A DNA stretch of 64,000 nucleotides from Erigeron canadensis (lineage: Eukaryota; Streptophyta; Magnoliopsida; Asterales; Asteraceae): positions 59,518,587-59,582,586 of the forward strand of contig NC_057761.1 of assembly GCF_010389155.1 (NCBI RefSeq). Reading direction: 5' to 3'. This document shows, piece after piece, positions 49,566 to 63,855 of the stretch (the first letter of the stretch is position 1; each line of letters begins with the position of its first letter). The translations under genes were made by a program, and so were the position numbers. The notes beneath the pieces were generated by a model that worked only from the letters and a program-made list of their open reading frames with translations, did not search any database and was not told the DNA's origin.

Positions 49566-50940
49566 GACCAGATTTAAAATACTTTATACACTCCCAAAAG
49601 TCAAAGTCCATCGTTTACAGCCAAAACACAATGCTTTAAGGTATTGTAAGAAGTGAAAGACACCATTTGATATATTCAAAAGAATAAGGAGTACATGGGG
49701 ACGTGTTAAATCTCAATATCAAGAAGGAGATTAGGCAGCAAGATAGGCATTTTACATTTGGCGGTTTTGTAAGTTAATAGATAGTATGTTTATTGTGTAT
49801 TGACTTTCTCAGGTTATATGATGAATTATTCCCTTTGGGGGAGCTGGAAAATGCAAGAAAACATGGGGTTTTAGTTCCATTTTCAGGTTCTGGTTATGTA
49901 GTTGTTTCGATACATACTACACTTGAACCTTTGTTTTCAATCTGCTTTGTACCTTGGATTCACATGTGAATGGAATTGGATTTTGTTTGATAGGGAATCC
50001 TGTTTCAGTTCATGTGAGTTTGTGTCATTTAAGTCGTACAAACAGACCACTAGACCTAATAAAAGAGGCTGTTGGTTTAATATCTCAGATGATTTTAACC
50101 ATTAACACCATGCTTTAGTTAAACTCTTGCTGCTTTTGAGTTATAAATAGCGGGTGAAATATGGTCTTTAGTTTTTTTGGCCTAGATTCCTTTGTGTCTG
50201 TATACCTGAAGTTCCACTTTGCTTGTATAATCTTCTGTTAAATATCAAACTTATGTAGCAAGATCTGCTCGGTAAGAGTTGAGATGCATTTTGTAGAAGA
50301 TCATAAATCGGTCAGTGTTAAGATTTGTCAAACGATTGTATCAAGTGATGATACTGGTAATGGCTTAGTGCTTCAATAATATCTTGAACCTAAATGTGAA
50401 TCGCAAAAGCTGATACTTTTGGGGTATTGAACGCTTTATTAGATCAATTTTAGCGTCTATATCACTATTATAATCAAACCAAATTAGTTTAATGGGCACA
50501 TAAGGTTCATGTTAGGGTTAAGTTTATCAATGTATACTCTTGTACACCTAATATACTACTCCTACTATCAAGTAAATACAAGTATTCTTTTGTACATGGG
50601 GTATGTATCCGGCCACAATCTAACAAAATTTATGATTTTTATATAGCCTTAAAAAATCAGAAAATGATCATGACTCCAGTATAACCATATCTGAGATCAG
50701 ATTTGAGATATTTCAAATGATATAAGTTCAACCAAAACCACACACACCATTGTCCATTGATAGATTCAATCTTCAATAGTAACGAGTACAAATCAACCAT
50801 TCTATATCAATTAAACAACCTTTAGTCCATCTACTATATAAAATATACATACACGAAACTAGCAACTGTTTTAGCAACCAAATTAGACTGATTGATGTCC
50901 AATCTAGCGAACTACCATGTTACTGCATCCACATCCTCTT
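49566..50940. other. Convergent 3' spacer of SEC23 and the acidic-repeat gene
   Basis: 1.4 kb between the SEC23 stop and the stop of the minus-strand gene. It holds both 3' untranslated regions. It is duplicated at 59514-60761, where the left part carries many indels while the last 250 bases are almost identical. No further gene is supported. Confidence 0.6.
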
Positions 50941-53900
50941 CTACTTAACAACATTTACCGAAGAACAGCATACAAATGGGATCCATGAACTTCTACCCTT
51001 TACTTTCTTCCCCGCTTTCTTACCATCTTCAATAAGTTTTGGTGGTGAAGACATGTCCTGGTTGACCAGAGGAGTTTCACCTGCCTTCTCGTTGGTGGCC
51101 TCATCTTTGGGAATCACGGACTCGGGTTGTTTAGCACTAGGAGATTTGGCTTCCCCTAAAAGGTTCTTTAGAGGTGTAGACTGCTTCCCGCTACTCCAGT
51201 TTGTAACTTTTGCAATTGCTTCCTCATTCTTCTTTCTTCCTTCAGACTCGTTGTTGACTTTGGGCAAAGTTGGGAACCACCCTTCTTGGGAAGCTTCAGA
51301 ATTTGGTTGCTGTTTAGAGTCTTGCACCTCAGAAGAGACAGATCTCTGATCTTTGCCTTCAGGTTCCACTAGTGTCATAAAAGATGGGGGCTCAAAGACA
51401 TCTGATGTTGCTGCAGTAGACTTCTCAGGGTTGAGTTTTGATTGGTCACCCCCATGTAAAGTTTCAGCATTAATTGAAGCGGTAGAGAGTACTGTAGCAA
51501 CATGAACAAACAAAAAAAATGATTTTAAGTTCACAATCCCATGTAAAGGAGCCAATTCGACCAATTTGTGGGTTTACTCGCATTATATGAGTTTAAAACA
51601 AGGAAAAACTCCCTCAGAGTGGAATAGTGCATAATCCTCCTAAGTTATCTAATTAGAAAGATTAAATTAATATAATTAGAATTTTGCAGGTTAAACAACC
51701 TACCCATTTTGACTCGATACCCATTTAGTGCAACGAAAACAATGAGACTCTGGAAATGTACCTGAAACCGATCCCCAATTTCCCTCTAAACTGTTCCGGC
51801 TACTTGAATCTACCGATAAGGCTACACCAGATTCTTGATTGTTCATCAATTTGTCATTACCTTCTTCTACAAGAGGTTTAGGAACAACACCAGAAGCATT
51901 CTCGACACTGTCAGTGATATTATCCGATGAATCTATAGGTGTAATAGTTTCAACGCAGACATCAGCTACATCATTGCTCACATGCTTAACTTTCCGTTCA
52001 CCAGATTCTTGATCGTTCATCAGTTTGTCATTAGCTTCTTCCACAAGAGGTTTAGGAGCAACACCAGAAGCATTCTTGACACCGTCAAAGGAATTATCAG
52101 ATGGATCTTTAGGTGTTTCAACGCAGACATCAGCTATATCATTGCTGACCTGATCAACTTTATGTTCTATAACTTCATGAGTGTTTTCGTTTAAACTTTT
52201 TTCCGATTTGGATGCATCAAGATCTTCCTTTTCAGCCAAAACTAAATCAGGTTGAATTTCTTTTGAGCTTTTTTCCAGGCTTGGTGCACCGAGATCCTGT
52301 TTTTGGGCCAAAACTGAATCGGACTTTTCAAAAACTTCCTGGATAGATTCATTTAAATTTTTTTCGAGCTTGGGTTCCCCAAGATCATCTTTTTCAGTTA
52401 AAACTGTGTTGGGCTCCTTGACAACTTCTTGAATCTGCTCTTTTGAACATTTTTCCAACTCAGGTTCACCAAGATTCTCTTTTACGATCAGAACTGAACC
52501 AGATACTTCGGCATCTTTATGTGTGTGTTCGCTTGACCCTTCTTCCAAGATAGGTTCTCCAAGATCTTCTTTTGCAGTCAAAACAGAATCAGATTCGTTA
52601 ACAACTTGAATCTCTTCCTTTGAACATTTTTCCAATTCAACTGCACCAAAATCCTGTTTTTCAGTCAAACCCACATTGGGCTCCTTGACAGCTTGCTCAG
52701 TTTGTTTCTTTGATGCACCAACATCATCCTTTTCAGTCAAAACTGTAACAGCTTCATCAATTTCAGAACCTTTAGAAGCTTCGAGAACATGTTTATGATC
52801 AGGTTCACACTTTTCATGCTTGACTGCATCACCGACTTCCTCTTCACCCTTGACAATTTCAGATTCATTGACAATTTCCGGAGTAACTACAACATTATCC
52901 GATTCAGTCTTTTCATGCTCAATTTCTTCATTGATTCCCTCTGGGCTTTCAACTATTTCAGGTTCTTTGGAAAGTTCTGAAACATGTTCACAAACAGATT
53001 CGATCTCCGGCCTGATTTCTTCACTAATTTCATCTGCAGTTGCTGGTTCCAATTTCTCAAAGTTCTCCTGCTTAATTATATCATCGTATCCACCGACTAT
53101 TTCTGAAACTTCAGGGGTGGTTTTGCTAATTTCTGAATTTTTAGCTTCTTCGGCAGTAGTTTCAAAGGTTTGACTTCCTTGACTTTTCCTCTCCCCTGCT
53201 TCCACAACTTCAATAGATTTAGCTTCTTGTGACTGGGAAACATAACTTGACTCGGGTGTGGGCTCCAAAACTCCATGTTTGACCAAACCATCCAAGCATT
53301 GAGCATCTTTGTCAGTCAACTCAGATGATGCAGATACAGTTACCTCGGTTGCTCCACTTTTCTCTACATGGATATCTTGCTTCGCGGAAACTTCTGGACC
53401 AGCATCGAGCTTGCTTCCCTCTACTGGAGTATTTATCACATCATTAGTACCTAAATAATCAATGAACAACCAAACTAGCATAAGGAAACATAAATACTTA
53501 CGTTCATTATATTCACTACAAACAAAGCAGGCCAAGAGAGTGTTTGTATACAATCAGTTGTTTAGTGCTGGCAAGTTTTGATTATTTCAAGATTTACATG
53601 TGAAATAAACCCAAAAAAATGGATAATTACTTCTGTTGCAAGATTTACAACTAATTACTTGTCCTCTGAATTATTTACATTAATGTTGACAAACAGACAG
53701 CATTTATTGACACTAGTGCTAAGATAATTACTCAATCACATACTCATGCAATAATCATATCAACTGGCCTAACTTCAACTTCAAAAAATCTATAGGTTGT
53801 TTATATAATATTAAGAATATCACACGAAGACAACATATATTCTCACCACCATTTTCAGCATCATTAAATGAAAAAAACAAATCTCTATCCAGAGTTTTGT

Positions 53901-54038
53901 TAGCAGATCCTGCACTTGTTCCACTGTCTGCAAACTCAGTTACGGCATCTGAAAACAAATCCTCTTCGGATCTACTAACACTTCCAATGAGCCCACCACC
54001 GTCACCACTCACGCTAATCTGCTTCTCAATCTTGGGAC
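50941..54038 (-). CDS. Acidic repeat protein, copy 1, lacking its 5' exon
   Basis: Three exons remain in frame: 54038-53847, 53450-51762 and 51491-50941, about 810 residues. I do not recognise a named family. The protein is Glu/Lys/Ser/Val-rich and probably disordered. It has about seven imperfect 25-30-residue repeats around SVLTEKEDLGEPxLEK, then two 57-residue repeats (VSNDIADVCVET to PKPLVEE). The last exon carries FEPPSFMTLVEPE and ends GRSSWIPFVCCSSVNVVK; a motif of this kind occurs in uncharacterised plant proteins. The first visible exon starts with the last two bases of a split Gly codon, so a 5' exon is required. That exon is absent because SEC23 intron sequence begins at about 54062. 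All remaining frames and splice sites are intact, so loss is recent. It is probably not made as a full protein. Confidence 0.75.
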
Positions 54039-54071
54039 CTTAAACATCACAACTTTCACTAAATTACACTA

Positions 54072-56442
<2,371 letters not shown>

Positions 56443-57397
56443 TTTTTAATATAATTAGAATTTTGCAGGTTAAACAACCTACCCATTTTGACTCGATACC
56501 CATTTAGTGCAACGAAAACAATGAGACCCTGGAAATGTACCTGAAACCGATCCCCAATTTCCCTCTAAACTGTTCCGGCTACTTGAATCTACCGATAAGG
56601 CTACACCAGATTCTTGATTGTTCATCAATTTGTCATTACCTTCTTCTACAAGAGGTTTAGGAACAACACTAGGGGCATTCTCGACACTGTCAGTGATATT
56701 ATCCGATGAATCTATAGGTGTAATAGTTTCAACGCAGACATCAGCTATATCATTGCTCACATGATTAACTTTCCGTTCACCAGATTTTTGATCGTTCATC
56801 AGTTTGTCATTAGCTTCTTCCACAAGAGGTTTAGGAGCAACACCAGAAGCATTCTTGACACCGTCAATGGAATTATCAGATGGATCTTTAGGTGTTTCAA
56901 CGCAGACATCAGCTATATCATTGCTGACCTGATCAACTTTATGTTCTATAACTTCATGAGTGTTTTCGTTTAAACTTTTTTCCGATTTGGATGCATCAAG
57001 ATCCTCCTTTTCAGCCAAAACTAAATCAGGTTGAATTTCTTTTGAGCTTTTTTCCAGGCTTGGTGCACCGAGATCCTGTTTTTGGGCCAAAACTGAATCG
57101 GACTTTTCAAAAACTTCCTGGATAGATTCATTTAAATTTTTTTCGAGCTTGGGTTCCCCAAGATCATCTTTTCAGTTAAAACTGTGTTGGGCTCCTTGAC
57201 AACTTCTTGAATCTGCTCTTTTGAACATTTTTCCAACTCAGGTTCACCAAGATTCTCTTTTACGATCAGAACTGAACCAGATACTTCGGCATCTTTATGT
57301 GTGTGTTCGCTTGACCCTTCTTCCAAGATAGGTTCTCCAAGATCTTCTTTTGCAGTCAAAACTGAATCAGATTCGTTGACAACTTGCATCTCTTCCA
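56443..57397 (-). pseudogene. Acidic repeat gene, third (partial) copy
   Basis: Matches 51670-52618 of copy 1: the end of the intron, then the 3' part of the long exon with the two 57-residue repeats and about four of the 29-residue repeats. It is open from 57090 to the exon end. A one-base loss in the T run at about 57170-57175 shifts the frame. Both ends are sharp: the left joins SEC23 copy 2 near ttaatataattagaa, and the right joins unrelated sequence after gcatctcttcc. Some positions match copy 1 and others copy 2, so it derives from neither alone. Confidence 0.88.
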
Positions 57398-57686
57398 CCT
57401 TCTAGCTTCAGCTTGAGTTGCTTTGAGTTTGGCATCGACAAGATTCTTGGACCGCAATAAACCGGGTATGATATTCACATAACATCTGCCGGGTCAACCC
57501 AACCAATAAACCTACAACTTGATCCCTGGTAACAAAAATCACGATTTTGTAAACAAAATTAAGATTGATTTTATGTTTAGAAAACACTAATACCTTTTGT
57601 GGACAGCAATAGAAACGACGTCCGAGATTCAGATCAGTCCATGAGGTTCGAACAATTACTTGTCTTCCACACCAACATATCACCAT
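57398..57686 (-). pseudogene. GRF-type zinc finger gene fragment
   Basis: The minus strand from ATG at 57686 encodes 31 residues with a GRF zinc-finger core: CWCGRQVIVRTSWTDLN, then GRRFYCCP. Exon 1 is 57686-57594. After a GT-AG intron, exon 2 starts at 57525 with GSSCRFIGWVDP, completing the Cys ligands. A stop follows at 57477, then in another frame IIPGLLRSKNLVDAKLKATQ, typical of what follows in GRF proteins, so an indel has broken it. It is cut off at the junction with the acidic-gene fragment. GRF fingers occur in plant nucleic-acid-related and transposon-associated proteins; no function is left here. Confidence 0.75.
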
Positions 57687-57865
57687 TATTGAGTTTTTGT
57701 GATTTGCCCTAATTTGGAGAAGAAAGGGGAGAAAAAGAAATAAGGGGAGGAAAAAGATGAGAAGGGAGAAAAATAAAAAGGATTTGTGGGGTTTCCAAAT
57801 ACACTCACGTTTTTTTATACGATGTAAAAGCAGATTTTTTGGTGGCAAAACCCAAAAATACCCAT

Positions 57866-57882
57866 CACGTGCCGTGCACGTG
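57866..57882. promoter_or_regulatory. Two G-boxes in the spacer between GRF and RPT1 fragments
   Basis: CACGTG occurs at 57866-57871 and 57877-57882. They lie between the divergent starts of the GRF finger (57686) and the RPT1 fragment (58086), so this 400-base spacer may be a captured bidirectional promoter. No TATA box was assigned. Confidence 0.4.
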
Positions 57883-58085
57883 AAGGGACTTAACCCCACT
57901 TCTAACGTCCGTTTGTTGTAGGAGTGGATTATTGACGAGAGTAAATTTAAAGTTACAAGTATGAAACCAGTAATATGGTGGATAGTCCAAGGACTATTTC
58001 AGAAAATAACCCGAGTCTATATAAAAAAACACCCCCTGTATAGGCGATCCCTTATACTAATACTAAACAATCTAAGAAAAACAAT

Positions 58086-59467
58086 ATGTCGACCGATGAG
58101 ATCAAGGATGAGAAGAACCCCAGGCCACATGAAATCAAGGGCGACAAGAACTTCAGGCCACTCAATGAAGACGAGATTGCTCACCTTAAAACTTTTGTAA
58201 GCCCCAAAATAAATAAATAAATTTCGCCCTTTTTATGATAATAAAACCCTAATTACTTTATTTCATTGTTCTGTAGATTAAAGATTCGATCTTTAATTAA
58301 CTGAAGTTGTTTATTAATAAGTTAGATCTTCGAAGATATTTTAGGGTCTAGGGTTACTGAATAAATATGTCTTGATTCTAGATATACAGATATATACATA
58401 TGAGTTGGATAAATCAAGAGATGTACAGATTCATGTATTTTAATCCATAATTAGCGACTGTGAATCTTGTTAAGTTTAAAGGTTTATAATTTTACCAAAA
58501 CCTTCAATGGGCATTTGTTAAAATTTTGCTGTTTGACAGACAGATAAGCAGTTTTAAAATTCTGAAAAGCTTGTGAGTAGGAGTCGTTGGGTTAGAAAAA
58601 TTGGTAAATAGTTAGATTGCCAACCAGCTGCTTATGAACTTTCCTGACCAATGTGCTTTGATACAACATAAGCAAAATTGTGTTTGCTACTACTGATTAT
58701 GAGCTCTTGCCTTATCAAGAAACATACGCAGTTGAAACAAGCAATTACAAACACCCTGTAGTTAATACAAACACCCTATAGTTATTAAGAACAGTGTTGT
58801 AAATAACCTCCTCAACGGCCGTGATAACGGTAACGGAGGTCCACCGTCACGTTAAAGGGGTTTTAGGGTAAATTTGAAGGTCTGAGTCAATAACGGAATT
58901 AATGGATCTTAACGGTCAAATAACGGAATTTAACGGTCAAATAAGTAAAAGCTTTCTAACTTTCTTAATTGAAGAAAGTTAGAAAGCTTTTACATATTTG
59001 AAGTCCATGGATGCCAGAGCGCTTGTATGTATGCCTTTTTCCTCAATCTTTCAAAGTTTGCTCAAACATATTTCTGTTTGTTTGTAGATTGATAACATCG
59101 TTTATTTGGTGACATATATTATCTATGTTTTGTACCATGTTACTTTACCGTACACTAACACAAGATAATGAATTATGAAGGGATTGGGACCCTATTTGAC
59201 CAGCATCACAAAAGAAGTAAAGACTGTAAAGGATATGGCCAAAAGGCTCAATGATTTATGTGGTAGTTTGGAGTCAAACACTGCCACACCTTGCCCTTGG
59301 GATCTTGTCTTTGATAAACAAATGATGCAGGTTCGGGTTGTTTTCATTATTGAAAAAACTTCTCTTTTTACGCTTTTCTCTTATCTTCGTCGCTAATACT
59401 ATTCCATTTTGGCAATCAGGTGGCTAGATGCACAAAGATAATTATTCCAAACACAAAAGATGCAAAG
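58086..59467 (+). pseudogene. RPT1: 5' fragment of 26S proteasome ATPase RPT1
   Basis: Three exons encode the N-terminal part of the proteasome base ATPase RPT1 (regulatory subunit 7): 58086-58196 (MSTDEIKDEKNPRPHEIKGD and so on), 59181-59330 ([20 protein letters not shown], ending DKQMMQ) and 59420-59467 (VARCTKIIIPNTKDAK). The rest, including the whole AAA ATPase domain, is missing. After 13 bases of the next intron the sequence becomes SEC23 exon 13. Compared with the usual plant protein the first exon has an extra KNFRP-type repeat, and the EEQPLQ normally before VARCTK is absent. It cannot work as an ATPase subunit. Its intron 1 contains a hairpin and possible transposon remnants. Confidence 0.88.
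58946..58992. repeat. Perfect hairpin, 21-bp arms and 5-base loop
   Basis: The left arm taaaagctttctaactttctt (58946-58966) and right arm (58972-58992) are exact reverse complements around aattg. It follows an area with repeated taacggtcaaataa units (about 58880-58945). It lies in the first intron of the RPT1 fragment. Confidence 0.9.
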
Positions 59468-59482
59468 GTATGTAATTGCAAC

Positions 59483-60761
59483 ATCTACAGAAGCTTGCAG
59501 TTCAATCTTCATGAGACCAGATTTAAGGGTAGTATACACTCCCAAAAGTCAAAGTCCATCGTTTACAGCCAAAAACACAATGCTTTAAGATGTCGTAAGA
59601 GGTGAAAGACACCATTTGATATATTCAAAAGAATAAGGAGCACATGAGGATGCGTTAAATCTCAATGTCAAGAAGGAGATTAGGCAGCAAGATAGGCATT
59701 TTACATTTGGCGGTTTTAGTTCCTTTTTCAGGTTCTGGTTATGCAGTTGTTTTGATACATACTACACTTGAACCTTTGTTTTCAATCTGCTTTGTACCTT
59801 GGATTCACATGTAATTAGAATGGGATTTTGTTTGATAAAGAATTCTGTTTCAGTTTGTGAGTGTGTCATTTAATTCATACAAACAGACCCCTAAACCTAA
59901 TAGAAGAGGGTGTTGGTTTGATATCTCAGATGATATTTAACCATTAACAGCATGCTTCAGTTAATCTCTTTCTGCTTTTCAGTTAACCTCAGTTTTTTTT
60001 GGATGAGTGACATGATTAGTTTTGGCCAAGATTCCTTTGTGTCCGTATACCTGAAGTTCCACTTTGCTTGTATAATCTTCTGTTAAATATCATACTTATG
60101 TAGCAAGATCTGCTCGGTAAGAGTTGAGATGCATTTTGTAAAGATCATAAATCGGTCAGTGTTAAGATTTGTCAAACGATTGTATCAAGTGATGTTACTA
60201 GTAATCGGAAAAACTGATACTTTAGGGGTATTGAACACTTCATTAGATCAATTTTAGCGTCTATATCATTATTATAATAAAACCAAATTAGTTTAATAGG
60301 CACATAAGGTTCATGTTAGAGTTAAGTTTATCAATATATACTCTTGTACACCTTATATACTACTATCAAGTAAATACACGTATGGCCGTATGGGTATGTA
60401 TCCGGCCACAATGTAACAAATTTTATGATTTTTATTCAGCTTTGAAAATTCAGAAAATGATCATGACGGAGAGAAAATTACATTGTTAAAAAGGTCCCGG
60501 TATAACCATATCTGAGATCAGATTTGAGATATTTCAAATGATATAAGTTCAACCAAAACCACACACACCATTGTCCATTGATAGATTCAATCTTCAATAG
60601 TAACGAGTACAAATCAACCATTCTATATCAATTAAACAACCTTTAGTCCATCTACTATATAAAATATACATACACGAAACTAGCAACTGTTTTAGCAACC
60701 AAATTAGACTGATTGATGTCCAATCTAGCGAACTACCATGTTACTGCATCCACATCCTCTT
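59483..60761 (+). pseudogene. SEC23 copy 2, 3' remnant and flank
   Basis: Begins with the last 30 or so coding bases of SEC23 exon 13 (acatctacagaagcttgcag) and continues through the 3' untranslated region and spacer, parallel to 49533-50940. Many indels are present up to about 60500 (for example 50 bases of the original near 49770-49850 are missing); after that the two copies are almost identical. It marks the far side of the 3-kb insertion in SEC23 copy 2. Confidence 0.88.
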
Positions 60762-63700
60762 CTACTTAACAACATTTACCGAAGAACAGCATACAAATGG
60801 GATCCATGAACTTCTACCCTTTACTTTCTTCCCCGCTTTCTTACCATCTTCAATAAGTTTTGGTGGTGAAGACATGTCCTGGTTGACCAGAGGAGTTTCA
60901 CCTGCCTTCTCGTTGGTGGCCTCATCTTTGGGAATCACGGACTCGGGTTGTTTAGCACTAGGAGATTTGGCTTCCCCTAAAAGGTTCTTTAGAGGTGTAG
61001 ACTGCTTCCCGCTACTCCAGTTTGTAACTTTTGCAATTGCTTCCTCATTCTTCTTTCTTCCTTCAGACTCGTTGTGACTTTGGGCAAAGTTGGGAACCAC
61101 CCTTCTTGGGAAGCTTCAGAATTTGGTTGCTGTTTAGAGTCTTGCACCTCAGAAGAGACAGATCTCTGATCTTTGCCTTCAGGTTCCACTAGTGTCATAA
61201 AAGATGGGGGCTCAAAGACATCTGATGTTGCTGCAGTAGACTTCTCAGGGTTGAGTTTTGATTGGTCACCCCCATGTAAAGTTTCAGCATTAATTGAAGC
61301 GGTAGAGAGTACTGTAGCAACATGAACAAACAAAAAAAATGATTTTAAGTTCACAATCCCATGTAAAGGAGCCAATTCGACCAATTTGTGGGTTTACTCG
61401 CATTATATGAGTTTAAAACAAGGAAAAACTCCCTCAGAGTGGAATAGTGCATAATCCTCCTAAGTTATCTAATTAGAAAGATTAAATTAATATAATTAGA
61501 ATTTTGCAGGTTAAACAACCTACCCATTTTGACTCGATACCCATTTAGTGCAACGAAAACAATGAGACTCTGGAAATGTACCTGAAACCGATCCCCAATT
61601 TCCCTCTAAACTGTTCCGGCTACTTGAATCTACCGATAAGGCTACACCAGATTCTTGATTGTTCATCAATTTGTCATTACCTTCTTCTACAAGAGGTTTA
61701 GGAACAACACCAGAAGCATTCTCGACACTGTCAGTGATATTATCCGATGAATCTATAGGTGTAATAGTTTCAACGCAGACATCAGCTACATCATTGCTCA
61801 CATGCTTAACTTTCCGTTCACCAGATTCTTGATCGTTCATCAGTTTGTCATTACCTTCTTCCACAAGAGGTTTAGGAGCAACACCAGAAGCATTCTTGAC
61901 ACCGTCAATGAAATTATCAGATGAATCTTTAGGTGTTTCAACGCAGACATCAGCTATATCATTGCTGACCTGATCAACTTTCTGTTCTGCAACTTCATGA
62001 GTGTTTTCGTTTAAACTTTTTTCCGATTTGGATGCATCAAGATCCTCCTTTTGAGCCAAAACTAAATTAGGTTGAATTTCTTTTGAGTTTTTTTCCAGGC
62101 TTGGTGCACCGAGATCCTGTTTTTGGGCCAGAACTGAATCACACTTTTCAAAAACTTCCTGAACAGATTCATTTAAAAATTTTTCGAGCTTGGGTTCCCC
62201 AAGATCATCTTTTTCAGTTAAAACTGTGTTGGGCTCCTTCACAACTTCTTGAATCTGCTCTTTTGAACATTTTTCCAACTCAGGTTCACCAAGATTCTCT
62301 TTTACGATCAGAACTGAACCAGATACTTCGGCATCTTTATGTGTGTGTTCATTTGACCCTTCTTCCAAGATAGGTTCTCCAAGATCTTCTTTTGCAGTCA
62401 AAACTGAATCAGATTCGTTGACAACTTGCATCTCTTCCTTTGAACAGTTTTCCAATTCAGCTGCACCAAAATCCTGTTTTTCAGTCAACCCCACATTGGG
62501 CTCCTTGACAGCTTGCTCAGTCTGTTCCTTTGATGCACCAACATCATCCTTGTCAGTCAAAACTGTAACAGCTTGATCAGGTTCACACTTTTCATGGTTG
62601 ACTTCATCACCAACTTCCTCTTCACCCTTGACAGTTTCAGATTCATTGACAATTTCCGGAGTAACTACAACATTATCCGATTCAGTCTTTTCATGCTCAA
62701 TGTCTTCATTAATTCCCACTGGGCTTTCAACAATTTCAGGTTCTTTGGAAATTTCTGAAACATGTTCACAAGCAGATTCGATCCCCGGCTTGATTTCTTC
62801 ACTAATTTCATCTGCAGATGCTGGTTCCAACTTCTCAAAGTTCTCCTGCTTAATTATATCATCGTATTCACCGACAATTTCTGAAACTTCAGGGGTGGTT
62901 TTGCTAATTTCTGAATCTTTAGCTTCTTCGGCAGTAGTTTCAAAGGTTTGACTTCCATGACTTTTCCCCTCCCCTGCTTCCACAACTTCAATAGATTTAG
63001 CTTCTTGTGTCTGGGAAACATAACTTGACTCGGGTGTGGGCTCCAAAACTCCATCTTTGACCAAACCATCCAAGCATTGAGCATCTTTATCAGTCAACTC
63101 AGATGATGCAGATACAGTTACCTCGGTTGCTCCACTTTTCTCTACATGGATATCTTGCTTTGCGGAAACTTCTGGACCAGCATCAAGCTTGCTGCCCTCT
63201 ATTGAAGTATTTACCACATCATTAGTACCTAAAATTCAATTTACAACCTAACAAGCATAAGGAACCAGAAAAAGTTATGTGCATTGTAACCACTTCAAAC
63301 AAAGCGGGCCAAGCTAGTGTTTGTATACAATCAGTTGTTTAGTGCTGGCAATATTTTAATTATTTCAAGATTTACATGTGAAATAAACCCAAAATAAATG
63401 GACAATTACTTCTGTTGCAAGATTTACAACTAATTATTTGTCCCCTAGATTATTTACATTAATGTTGACAAACAGACACAGCATTTATTGACACTGGTGC
63501 TAAGATAATTACTTAATCACATACTCATGCAATGATCATAGATTCATATCAACTGGCCTAACTTCAACTACAAAATATCTATAGGTTGTTTATATAATAA
63601 TAAGAATATCAAACGAAGAGAACATATATTCTCACCAGCATTTTCAGCATCATTAAATGAAAAAAACAAATCTCTATCCAGAGTTTTGTTAGCAGATCCT

Positions 63701-63827
63701 GCACTTGTTCCATTGTCTGCAAACTCAGTTACGGCATCTGAAAACAAATCCTCTTCGGATCTACCAACACTTCCAATGATCCCACCACCGTCACCACTCA
63801 CGCTAGTCTGCTTCTCAATCTTGGGAC
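60762..63827 (-). CDS. Acidic repeat protein, copy 2, frameshifted, 5' end outside window
   Basis: Same gene as copy 1, exons 63827-63636, 63228-61582 and 61311-60762. The 5' side continues beyond duplication unit 2, and its first exon should lie past 64000. The long exon is 42 bases shorter than in copy 1 (14 codons lost after EPD, before QAVTVLT), in frame. In the last exon one base is missing at about 61073-61076 (gttgttgac has become gttgtgac). This changes the frame and ends the protein at 60989, losing the conserved tail with WIPFVCCS. The old tail is still readable in its own frame. Either this is a recent loss-of-function change or a sequencing error; the function is unknown in either case. 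Confidence 0.8.
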
Positions 63828-63855
63828 CTTAAACATCACAACTTTCACTATATTA

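Noticed and set aside
51982..53173. Several plus-strand frames across the acidic-repeat gene
   Set aside because: They are shadows of the minus-strand repeats and reappear in the duplicated copies only because the DNA is duplicated.
58785..58870. Possible hAT start (cagtgttgtaaataacctcc)
   Set aside because: No matching right end or 8-bp duplication was found.
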